From Chloroflexota bacterium (lineage in GTDB: Bacteria; Chloroflexota; Anaerolineae; Aggregatilineales; UBA2796): a stretch of 8,902 nucleotides of DNA. Where the stretch lies: assembly GCA_003695215.1 (NCBI GenBank), contig RFIM01000162.1:1-8902 (forward strand), in the 5' to 3' direction. Positions 1 to 5,541 of the stretch are shown here, in pieces. The notes under the pieces were generated by a model, which saw nothing but the letters and a program-made list of their open reading frames with translations, was not told the DNA's origin and searched no databases. The translations under genes were made by a program, and so were the position numbers. Each line of letters starts with the position of its first letter. Position 1 is the stretch's first letter.

Positions 1-210
1 GCGGAACATGCCGTGCTACGTTGCATCGCCGCAGGCATTGAGGAGAACGATCAGATCGCGCAACGGCTGGGCATTGAAGAAAGCAGCGTGCCACGCCTGC
101 TGAAGAACGTCATCGATAAGCTAGGCGTGAAGAACCGCTCTGAGGCAGCGCTGATGGCCTTGCGCGCCGGCTGGATCACTATGGATGATATACGCAGCCT
201 GATGAGCTGA
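1..210 (+). CDS. LuxR/NarL-type response regulator, C-terminal HTH part (5' end missing)
   Basis: This is the 3' end of a gene that begins before the window. The open frame runs from base 1 and starts Ala-Glu-His-Ala-Val-Leu-Arg. The 69 visible residues form a GerE/LuxR DNA-binding domain. 'QIAQRLGIEESSV' is the scaffold and turn, 'PRLLKNVIDKLGV' covers the recognition helix, and 'NRSEAALMALRAGWI' is the usual closing helix of NarL/FixJ regulators. By family knowledge, this domain binds DNA as a dimer and is normally controlled by an N-terminal receiver or sensor domain, which is not in view. The internal GTG at 13 is not a real start because the helix-turn-helix fold extends upstream of it. 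The next gene begins about 12 bases after the stop on the same strand, so the two may be co-transcribed. Target genes cannot be inferred. Confidence 0.85.
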   Translation, partial: AEHAVLRCIAAGIEENDQIAQRLGIEESSVPRLLKNVIDKLGVKNRSEAALMALRAGWITMDDIRSLMS

Positions 211-222
211 ACAGCAGTGCCT

Positions 223-1227
223 ATGTATAACGTTCTATTCTTGACCGATCGCGGCGCGCGCCATCAAGAAGCAGCGCTGCGCGCCGCGCCTGCCGAGCTG
301 AAGGTCACTATCTTGCGCACGCCCAGCTTCGCCGAAATGCTGCCTGAGCTTGCGCGTGCCGACTTCATCATCTCCGAGCGCAATCAGCCCGTGACTGCAG
401 AGATGATCGCGGCGGCGCCGAACTTGAAGCTGATCGTGCGGCTCGGCTCGCTCGATTACGATATCGACCGCGCCGCTGCAGCAGCTCGCAACATTCAGGT
501 TGTGGTGCAGCCCGTGCTTGGCACGCTCTACTGCGCCGAACACGCCTTGATGATGATCCTCGCTTGCTTGAAAAGGCTAGGGCGCTCGCTGCACGCTGCG
601 CTTCACACAGCGGCGCCGTTTTCGCCACAGCGCGGCGATGAAGATACCTTCTCGTTCAACTGGCTGAACTTCGAGGATATTGGCACGCTCTTCGGCAAGA
701 CGGTCAGCATTGTCGGCATGGGCGAGATCGGCGTTGAGCTGGCGCGCTTGCTCAGGCCCTTTCGGCTCAAGGCCGTGCTTTACAACAAGCGCAAGCCTTA
801 TCCCAACCATGTTGAAGCGGAGCTAGGCGCGCAGTTCGCAACCTTAGAGGAATGCCTGAGGCACGCTGACGTCTTGGTTAGCTTGTTGCCCTATGCGCCA
901 ACGACCGATTACGCGCTCGGCGGCGGCCTAACTGCCGAGCGGCTGCGCTTGCTCAAGCCGACGGCGTGCCTGGTGCATCTGGGCAGTGGCAGCGTAGTGG
1001 ACGAGACAGAAGTGCTGCATCTGCTGCAGCAGGGCAAGCTAGCAGGCGCAGCCTTCGATACCTTCGAGTTCGAGCCGCTGACCGAGAAGTATCCTTTGGT
1101 GCTGTACGCGCGCGATCCGAAGCACAATCTGCTGCTGACGCCACATACTGCAGCCGCTTCCGCGCCTGAGAGCCGCGCCGATGATTACGCGGCTATCATG
1201 GCCTATCTGGCGGCTACTCAACCGTGA
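223..1227 (+). CDS. D-2-hydroxyacid dehydrogenase family protein lacking the catalytic Arg
   Basis: This is a 334-residue member of the D-isomer-specific 2-hydroxyacid dehydrogenase family, normally NAD(P)-dependent reductases of 2-keto acids. I chose the ATG at 223 because the protein then begins MYNVLFLTD, parallel to the MYHILVPDN start of SerA in this window. A GTG at 217 would add two residues, and neither start has a strong ribosome site. The Rossmann loop is GMGEIG at residues 165-170. The second strand ends in YNKRK (187-191), with Asn where NAD-specific members have Asp, plus three basic residues, which hints at NADP. The catalytic Glu (284, in FEFEPL) and His (308, in TPHTAA) are present. 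The usual 'N-x-x-R-G' Arg is Ser255 (HLGSGSVVDE). The substrate loop 'RAGVGVDN' reads 'RLGSLDYD'. It may therefore be a non-canonical or non-catalytic paralogue. Substrate unknown. Its stop overlaps the convergent LiaF-like gene by 14 bases. Confidence 0.85.
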   Translation: MYNVLFLTDRGARHQEAALRAAPAELKVTILRTPSFAEMLPELARADFIISERNQPVTAEMIAAAPNLKLIVRLGSLDYDIDRAAAAARNIQVVVQPVLGTLYCAEHALMMILACLKRLGRSLHAALHTAAPFSPQRGDEDTFSFNWLNFEDIGTLFGKTVSIVGMGEIGVELARLLRPFRLKAVLYNKRKPYPNHVEAELGAQFATLEECLRHADVLVSLLPYAPTTDYALGGGLTAERLRLLKPTACLVHLGSGSVVDETEVLHLLQQGKLAGAAFDTFEFEPLTEKYPLVLYARDPKHNLLLTPHTAAASAPESRADDYAAIMAYLAATQP

Positions 1228-2101
1228 TCGTGCCGCTTGCCTCTAAGGTGAGCTGCGCTTGCGTCTCGCCAACGCTTGGCACAAGCACGTTATCGATGCG
1301 CCGCGTGTAAATAGCCTCATCGAAGCGCGGCGCGTTGGCGCCGCTGCCGCGCAGCGCGATCTCGGCTGCCAGATCGGATGGCACGCGCACCGTGATATCG
1401 CCGCTCGCCTTCAAGTCCGCCAATAGACCGACAGATCGGCCGAATTGTGCGCTCAGATTCCCGCTTGCCAAGGTAATGCGCACGTCGCGCAGCACAAGCT
1501 GCTCGGCCTCAAGCATCAAGTCGCCTTGCGCAACGTTGACGGTCAAGCTTGCGACGATCACATTCGCAGGCAAGTTCAAGACCAAGCGCCCGCGCCCGAT
1601 CTGATCGAGCTTGAGCAGCGCCTCGCGTTGAGTCTCCTGCAGCTCGAGAATCGCAGTATCGCCTTCGACGCGGTAGCTGGGCGTGAGCAGGCTCTCAAGG
1701 CTGCCACGAAACTCGCCGCTCAGATTCCTGCCTTCAGCTGAGCGTACAGCCACTTCAGTGCGGCGCAAGTCTGCGCTCAGCCGAACAGAGGTCACATTTG
1801 GCGGCAGCGTATATTCAAGCGTCTCTACGTAATCTTCGCGGAAAAGATTGGCTTCGCGGTTGAAGCTGATCGCCGCCACAAGGCCGACCAACCCTGCCGT
1901 CACACTGAGCGCGATCAGGTTGCCGTAGCGCGCGCGCCTGCCTAACAGCAGCGCTAAGCCGAGCGCGATCAGTAAGGCAGGCGCAGCGCGGCTCAGCAGA
2001 TCGGCGAGCGCTGTCGGGATCAGATTCAGCAAGCGTGCTATCCACAGGCCTGCAGCGATCAGAACGATCGCGGGCAAGCTCAGACGGTCGAGCGCAGTCA
2101 T
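1214..2101 (-). CDS. LiaF/toastrack-like membrane protein
   Basis: This is a 295-residue protein with about three N-terminal hydrophobic helices (roughly residues 8-30, 38-54 and 60-80). A long extracytoplasmic region of alternating beta strands follows from about residue 95 to the end ('TSVRLSADLRRTEVAV', 'LTVNVAQGDLMLEAEQLVL', 'LADLKASGDITVRVP'). A membrane anchor plus repeated beta strands with Gly-Asp turns is typical of LiaF-like and DUF4097/toastrack proteins, which by family knowledge act in envelope-stress signalling with PspC-domain partners. The start ATG overlaps the stop of the upstream pspC-like gene (ATGA), so translation is probably coupled. The 3' end overlaps the convergent dehydrogenase gene by 14 bases, leaving no room for a separate terminator. 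No enzyme motif is visible. The family call rests on pattern and neighbour, not on an alignment. Confidence 0.75.
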   Translation of the reverse strand: MTALDRLSLPAIVLIAAGLWIARLLNLIPTALADLLSRAAPALLIALGLALLLGRRARYGNLIALSVTAGLVGLVAAISFNREANLFREDYVETLEYTLPPNVTSVRLSADLRRTEVAVRSAEGRNLSGEFRGSLESLLTPSYRVEGDTAILELQETQREALLKLDQIGRGRLVLNLPANVIVASLTVNVAQGDLMLEAEQLVLRDVRITLASGNLSAQFGRSVGLLADLKASGDITVRVPSDLAAEIALRGSGANAPRFDEAIYTRRIDNVLVPSVGETQAQLTLEASGTITVE

Positions 2102-2517
2102 GGCGCGTTCCTCAGCGCTTTGATCAGCAGGACTAGCCCGATCAGCGCCAACATCAGCGGCGCTAGCAGATCGCCGCCGCCGCTCAGGCGCAACACGCCG
2201 CTCGTCTCTGCTAGCGTCACAATGCCGACCACGATTGCCAAGCTGCCGAGCGTCAGCACGCCTTCAGGGCTGCTGTAAAGGCGCGGCTTGGGCTGGTCAG
2301 GGCGGGCAGGCGGCGGTATATCGACCATGCGCTGTGGCGGCACGCTCAACCACAGCAAAAGGTACAGCAGGACGGCAAACGAATAGTCGGTCAGCAGCAG
2401 CACGGCGAACACAGCGCGTATCCACCAGCTGCTGATGCCCAGACATGCGCCTGCGCCGCCGCAAACGCCGCCTAGAACGCGATCTTGTGCGCTACGCCGA
2501 AAGCGAATGCGATACAT
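2098..2517 (-). CDS. PspC-domain membrane protein
   Basis: This is a 139-residue protein. Residues about 5-62 form a PspC domain: a basic start (YRIRFRRSAQDRVLGGVCGG), the conserved Gly-Val-Cys-Gly-Gly turn, 'GISSWWIRAVFAVLLLTD', and a hydrophobic helix ending 'LLWLSVP'. A proline-rich linker (about 63-82) follows, then two more hydrophobic stretches (about 88-105 and 115-134). PspC proteins are inner-membrane stress sensors or regulators. In many bacteria the domain is paired with a LiaF/toastrack protein, as here with the next gene, which starts within this gene's stop codon. The start ATG is preceded by a weak purine stretch (GGGAAG). The gene is divergent from serA, so its promoter should lie in 2518-2647. 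Function in this organism is inferred only. Confidence 0.85.
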   Translation of the reverse strand: MYRIRFRRSAQDRVLGGVCGGAGACLGISSWWIRAVFAVLLLTDYSFAVLLYLLLWLSVPPQRMVDIPPPARPDQPKPRLYSSPEGVLTLGSLAIVVGIVTLAETSGVLRLSGGGDLLAPLMLALIGLVLLIKALRNAP

Positions 2518-2605
2518 GCGCTGATCTTCCCGCTCTCATCTGCACCGATCATACCAGAGGCACGTCCTGCGCGCCACTCTTGCGCCTTTTGGCACAAATC
2601 GGCAA

Positions 2606-2624
2606 AATAGGCGCTGTGCCTATT
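2606..2624. repeat. Perfect 7-bp inverted repeat in the pspC-serA divergent intergenic region
   Basis: AATAGGC at 2606-2612 and GCCTATT at 2618-2624 are exact reverse complements separated by a 5-base loop (GCTGT). The repeat ends 23 bases before the serA start. It could be a regulator-binding site for either divergent gene or a small leader hairpin in the serA mRNA. No convincing -35/-10 pair was found around it, so its role is open. The rest of this 130-base gap (2518-2647) shows no other structure I can support. Confidence 0.4.
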
Positions 2625-2647
2625 CAGATTCCGAGAGATTCGCGAGC

Positions 2648-3613
2648 ATGTATCACATTCTTGTGCCTGATAACCTCGATAAAGCCGGCTTGAAGCTGCT
2701 CGAAGCCGCTGAAGGCGTCACGGTGCAGGCTGCAGCCAAGATGAGCCGCGAGGAAGTTCTCGCGGCCATTCCGAATGCCGATGCGCTCATCATCCGCAGC
2801 GCCACGAAAGTCGACCGCGCTATGCTGGAAGCTGCGCCAAAGCTCAAGCTGATCGGACGCGCTGGCGTCGGCGTGGATAATGTCGATCTGGCTGCAGCGA
2901 CCGAGCGCGGCATCGTGGTGATGAACGCGCCCGATGGCAACACAGTCGCCACGGCTGAGCTAGCCATCGGCTTGATGTTGGCTTTGGCGCGGCACATCCC
3001 TGCTGCAGATGGCAGCCTGAAGGCAGGCCAGTGGGAACGCAAAGCCTACATGGGCATTGAGCTGCGCGGCAAGACGCTCGGCCTGGTCGGCTTCGGGCGC
3101 GTGGGACGCGCCGTTGCTAAGCGCGCCGCCGCTTTTGAGATGACCATCATTGCCTACGATCCTTACGTCAGCCAAGAAGTGGCCACGCCCTATGGCGTGC
3201 AGATGGTCTCATTGGATGAGCTATACGCACGCGCCGATTTCATCTCGCTGCATGCGTCGGTCACGCCTGAGAACTACCATATGATCAACGCGGAGAGCAT
3301 CGCCAAGATGAAAGACGGCGTGCGCATCGTCAACGACTCGCGCGGCGCGCTGATCGACGAGCACGCTCTAGCTGAGGCCATCAAGAGCGGCAAAGTGGCA
3401 GGCGCGGCGCTCGACGTCTATGAAGAAGAGCCGCCCAAGCCCGATAATCCGCTGATCGGCTTGCGCGGCGTGATCCACACGCCGCACCTCGGCGCCAGCA
3501 CCTACGAGGCACAAGACGAAGTGGCGGTGCAGATCGCTCAGCAAGTGCTCGATGCGCTATTCAAAGGCGTATATCGGAATGTAGTCAATCCTGAGGTGCT
3601 GAAAGGTGCATGA
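2648..3613 (+). CDS. serA: D-3-phosphoglycerate dehydrogenase, short form
   Basis: This is a 321-residue cytoplasmic enzyme predicted to oxidise 3-phosphoglycerate to 3-phosphohydroxypyruvate with NAD, the first step of serine synthesis. The substrate domain carries 'LIGRAGVGVDNVDL' (69-81). The Rossmann loop is GFGRVG (148-153), followed by Asp171 at the end of the second strand, as in NAD-preferring members. The catalytic triad is complete: Arg232 (NDSRG), Glu261 (EEEPP) and His280 (TPHLGAST). The protein ends just after the C-terminal return of the substrate domain ('NVVNPEVLKGA'), so it has neither the ACT regulatory domain of E. coli-type SerA nor the intervening domain of long forms. 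Serine feedback through ACT is therefore not expected. The ATG at 2648 is preceded by a weak GAGAG. Other short hydroxyacid dehydrogenases (hydroxypyruvate or glyoxylate reductase) share this layout, so substrate assignment is probable rather than certain. The stop overlaps the next ORF's ATG. Confidence 0.85.
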   Translation: MYHILVPDNLDKAGLKLLEAAEGVTVQAAAKMSREEVLAAIPNADALIIRSATKVDRAMLEAAPKLKLIGRAGVGVDNVDLAAATERGIVVMNAPDGNTVATAELAIGLMLALARHIPAADGSLKAGQWERKAYMGIELRGKTLGLVGFGRVGRAVAKRAAAFEMTIIAYDPYVSQEVATPYGVQMVSLDELYARADFISLHASVTPENYHMINAESIAKMKDGVRIVNDSRGALIDEHALAEAIKSGKVAGAALDVYEEEPPKPDNPLIGLRGVIHTPHLGASTYEAQDEVAVQIAQQVLDALFKGVYRNVVNPEVLKGA

Positions 3614-3969
3614 CGGCGCACGTCTGGGCGTTTTTTGCCCCGACCAAGGCCCTCGCCAAGCGCGTGCGCCAAATTGTGCTGAGCTTGCAGGCGCTAGTCT
3701 TTTTAAGCATAGGAAGCGCTTTCCGCGCTAATTCCCACATCTTCACGCCCGTGCCTGACCCACCCGCACCTGCCGTGGCGCCTAGCGTGCCGATGCAGGT
3801 GCGCTTCGCACACAACAGCGACGTCATTGAACTGCTCGGTTGGCGCGCTGAGGGCGACTCGGCGGGCATGCAACTGTATCTATACTGGCCGTGCCCTGAC
3901 GCTTGCTGTGAGCTAGAATCGCAGCTGCACTTGCATTGTTCCCATAGGAGCTTTTCGAGCCATGTCTGA
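3610..3969 (+). CDS. Small hypothetical membrane-anchored/secreted protein, possibly a gene remnant
   Basis: This is a 119-residue open frame starting in an ATGA overlap with the serA stop, with AAAGG just upstream, so coupled translation is plausible. Residues about 20-38 are hydrophobic after a basic N-terminus (a signal or anchor segment). Residues 48-61 are proline/alanine-rich. Residues 66-93 carry 'DVIELLGW' and 'GMQLYLYW', a pattern I recall from the beta-rich C-terminal domains of large Chloroflexota membrane proteins. In those proteins the domain continues well beyond the YW. Here it breaks into a Cys/His-rich tail (Cys95, 99, 100 and 110) with no resemblance to it. The frame overruns the start of the next gene by 8 bases. 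It may be a genuine short protein or a decayed fragment of a larger gene. If it is not coding, 3614-3961 is a gap of about 350 bases with nothing else I can assign. Confidence 0.4.
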   Translation: MTAHVWAFFAPTKALAKRVRQIVLSLQALVFLSIGSAFRANSHIFTPVPDPPAPAVAPSVPMQVRFAHNSDVIELLGWRAEGDSAGMQLYLYWPCPDACCELESQLHLHCSHRSFSSHV

Positions 3970-4276
3970 GTTACCTGCTCAATTCATTCGCTTCCGCGAG
4001 GAATTCCCTGCCATTGCGCAGGCATATGACGCGCTAGGCGACGCAGCGCACTCCAATGGGCCGCTTGACGATCAAACGCGCCAACTGGTCAAGCTGGCTT
4101 TGGCAATCGGCGGCCGTTTGGAAGGCGCGACGCACGCACACGTACGGCGCGCCCTTGAGATGGGCATTGCGCCAGAAGCGATCAAGCAGGTGGCGCTCCT
4201 AGCGATCACCACGCTTGGCTATCCAACCGCTGTGAGCGCCTATACCTGGATCAACGACGTCCTCGATAACCGCTAG
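3962..4276 (+). CDS. Carboxymuconolactone decarboxylase/AhpD-like protein without CxxC
   Basis: This 104-residue all-helical protein is the normal length for a single-domain CMD family member. The family pattern is visible: 'LDDQTRQLVKLALAIG' (35-50), then the active-site helix region 'EGATHAHVRRALEMG' (54-68) and 'APEAIKQVALLAITTLGYP' (70-88). In AhpD-type members this region holds a CxxCxxxH thiol site. Here the His (60) is kept, but the two Cys positions are Leu53 and Ala56 and the protein has no cysteine at all. A thiol-peroxidase or disulfide-reductase role is therefore not supported. It belongs to the Cys-free branch, whose substrates are mostly unknown. A TAGGAG ribosome site lies at 3945-3950 with a rather long 11-base spacing. 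mobA begins 4 bases after the stop, suggesting one transcript. Any link between its activity and cofactor synthesis is conjecture. Confidence 0.85.
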   Translation: MSELPAQFIRFREEFPAIAQAYDALGDAAHSNGPLDDQTRQLVKLALAIGGRLEGATHAHVRRALEMGIAPEAIKQVALLAITTLGYPTAVSAYTWINDVLDNR

Positions 4277-4280
4277 GGCA

Positions 4281-4889
4281 GTGTTGCGCTGTTCAGGCAT
4301 TGTGCTGGCAGGCGGGCGCAGCCGCCGTATGGGCTTTGACAAGCGCCGACTGAGGCTCTGGGAGCCCGACGGCCCGACACTTCTGGAGCGCACATGCGCC
4401 TTGTTGGCGCCGTTGTGCGCCGAGCTGATCGTCGTCTTGAACGATCCTGAGGCCTGGCCAGGCTTAGCGGCGCGGCTCGTGTGCGACCGCTTGCCCGAGT
4501 CGGGCGCGCTGGGCGGCTTGTATAGCGGCATGTTAGCCGCTCAGCATGAGTACTGCCTTGTAGTCGGCGCAGATATGCCGTTCCTAAGTGCGGCATTGCT
4601 GAGCGCCATGTTGGCTTATCCAAGGCCATATCAGGCTTTGGTGCCACGCCACGCTGAAGGTTTAGAGCCGTTACACGCCATCTATCAGCGGCAAACACAT
4701 TCGCTAATCGATCTACTAATCAGGAACGGCGAACGGCGTCTGAGCGCCTTTATCGAGCGCTTAGACGCCGTCTTTCTATCACCTGAGTTCTGGTCGCGCT
4801 ACGATCCGCTGCAGCGCGCTTTCTTCAACCTAAATACGCCTGAGGACGTCGAGCGCGCACGCGCCCTGCTGCGCGATCAATCGACGTAG
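4281..4889 (+). CDS. mobA: Molybdenum cofactor guanylyltransferase
   Basis: This is a 202-residue nucleotidyltransferase of the MobA type, about the usual length for the family. MobA uses GTP to convert Mo-molybdopterin to Mo-MGD, the cofactor form needed by DMSO-reductase-family enzymes such as the one encoded nearby on the other strand. The N-terminal signature LAGGRSRRMGFDK (9-21) gives the GTP loop and lysine. 'LPESGALGGLYSGM' (71-84) matches the conserved Gly-rich stretch, Asp98 in 'ADMPFL' is the metal-binding Asp, and 'LEPLHAIY' and 'FFNLNTPEDV' (181-190) are typical of the C-terminal half. The start is GTG at 4281 (TTG at 4284 is an alternative), 4 bases after the upstream stop, so translation is probably coupled. 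The related MocA cytidylyltransferase is less likely given the bis-MGD enzyme next door. The 3' end overlaps the convergent fmdE-like gene by 13 bases. Confidence 0.9.
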   Translation: MLRCSGIVLAGGRSRRMGFDKRRLRLWEPDGPTLLERTCALLAPLCAELIVVLNDPEAWPGLAARLVCDRLPESGALGGLYSGMLAAQHEYCLVVGADMPFLSAALLSAMLAYPRPYQALVPRHAEGLEPLHAIYQRQTHSLIDLLIRNGERRLSAFIERLDAVFLSPEFWSRYDPLQRAFFNLNTPEDVERARALLRDQST

Positions 4890-5476
4890 GCATCGGCGTG
4901 GCAGATGAGCGTGTAGTAGCTCTCGCCTGCGCAACTGCGGCAGACGATCTCGCCATTGAGCAGCATTTCGCGCTCGTTCAGAATCTCCTCGCCGCAGCGA
5001 GCGCAGATCACACGATGATCAGGGCGGCTGATCAGCGCTTGCATATCTAGCCTCAGCGCGACTTGCTGCACGTTGAACAGCTCTGAGCGGCTCAGCCGCT
5101 GATAGGCTTGCAGCTGTGCCTGCCAACGGCTAGCTGCCTCAGGAAAGAGCGCTATAGCACGGCTACGGATATCAGGGCGCGGCGCTATGCGCACGGCGCG
5201 CTGGCTCAGTGAATCATAGAAGGTTGCGGCAACTTTGCCGTAATCGAGCAAGCGCAGCGTACGATGACCAAGCCAGCAGCCGCTGGCTACTGCCACACCG
5301 TCTGCGAAGCAGCCGTCTGTCTCGATCAAGGCGTAGAGGCGCTTGCCCGTCTGTGGCAGCTCCAGACCAAGCAATTCGCCGGCGTAGATGCCCATCTGAA
5401 CGCCTAGCACTTGGCGCGGACATAGGTGATTGTGTAGCGCAGCCGATTGTTCAAGCAGAGTCTGTAGGTCAGGCAT
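4877..5476 (-). CDS. FmdE family protein with C-terminal zinc ribbon
   Basis: This is a 199-residue protein of the FmdE family, named for a gene in the methanogen molybdenum formylmethanofuran dehydrogenase operon. The exact biochemical role is not established. The N-terminal domain shows 'LHNHLCPRQVLGVQMG' (14-29; compare the family HGHxCP pattern), 'ETDGCFADG' (52-60) and 'SGCWLGHRTL…DYGK' (65-81). These provide His15, His17, Cys19, Cys56 and Cys67 as likely metal or cofactor ligands. Residues 158-182 form a zinc ribbon, CxxC (158/161) and CxxC (179/182), like the TraR/DksA finger found at the end of many FmdE proteins. I chose the ATG at 5476 because GAGGA lies 4 bases upstream. The ATG at 5524 would add 16 unremarkable residues and lies inside a hairpin. 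It follows the molybdopterin oxidoreductase on the same strand and converges on mobA, so a role in molybdoenzyme maturation is a reasonable inference. Confidence 0.85.
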   Translation of the reverse strand: MPDLQTLLEQSAALHNHLCPRQVLGVQMGIYAGELLGLELPQTGKRLYALIETDGCFADGVAVASGCWLGHRTLRLLDYGKVAATFYDSLSQRAVRIAPRPDIRSRAIALFPEAASRWQAQLQAYQRLSRSELFNVQQVALRLDMQALISRPDHRVICARCGEEILNEREMLLNGEIVCRSCAGESYYTLICHADAYVD

Positions 5477-5480
5477 GGAT

Positions 5481-5485
5481 TCCTC
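5481..5485 (-). promoter_or_regulatory. Ribosome binding site deciding the fmdE-like start
   Basis: On the minus strand GAGGA is followed by ATCC and then the ATG at 5476. The upstream in-frame ATG at 5524 lies at the edge of a strong hairpin, so 5476 is the better start. Confidence 0.6.
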
Positions 5486-5497
5486 GAGAAGAGCGCT

Positions 5498-5524
5498 ATG
5501 GGCAGATCGCAGTGATCTGCCCAT
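5498..5524. terminator. Strong hairpin between the molybdopterin oxidoreductase and fmdE-like genes
   Basis: ATGGGCAGATC (5498-5508) and GATCTGCCCAT (5514-5524) are perfect 11-bp reverse complements around a 5-base loop, GCAGT. AGCGCT sits on both sides (5492-5497 and 5531-5536) and could extend the stem past a one-sided bulge. Read on the minus strand, the hairpin begins 17 bases after the stop of the large oxidoreductase gene and ends 21 bases before the fmdE-like start. What follows is CTCTTCTC-rich rather than a U run, so this is not a textbook intrinsic terminator. It could give partial termination, protect the 3' end of the upstream message, or set unequal expression of the two genes. 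The hairpin itself is certain; the terminator label is an inference. Confidence 0.55.
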
Positions 5525-5541
5525 GACTTCAGCGCTTATGG

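Noticed and set aside
1..210. Identifying the partial LuxR-type regulator as TtrR of a tetrathionate system.
   Set aside because: It is 5 kb or more away from the TtrA-like gene, on the other strand, and its sensor or receiver domain is not in view.
3614..3636. A possible intrinsic terminator after serA, ending in six T's at 3631-3636.
   Set aside because: The stem before the T run has only about three to five weak pairs with a mismatch, and the T run is interrupted by GCCCC.
3585..3869. A 94-codon minus-strand frame over the serA/CMD gap.
   Set aside because: It overlaps the serA 3' end, has no recognisable motif or neighbour on that strand, and fits less well than the plus-strand frame with its anchor and LYLYW motif.
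3881..3919. Promoter -10-like hexamers TATACT (3881-3886) and TAGAAT (3914-3919) upstream of the CMD gene.
   Set aside because: Neither has a recognisable -35 element at 16-18 bases, and single hexamers are expected by chance.
5474..5524. The longer fmdE-like start at the ATG at 5524.
   Set aside because: The ATG is inside the hairpin, has no ribosome site, and the extra 16 residues do not resemble the family N-terminus.
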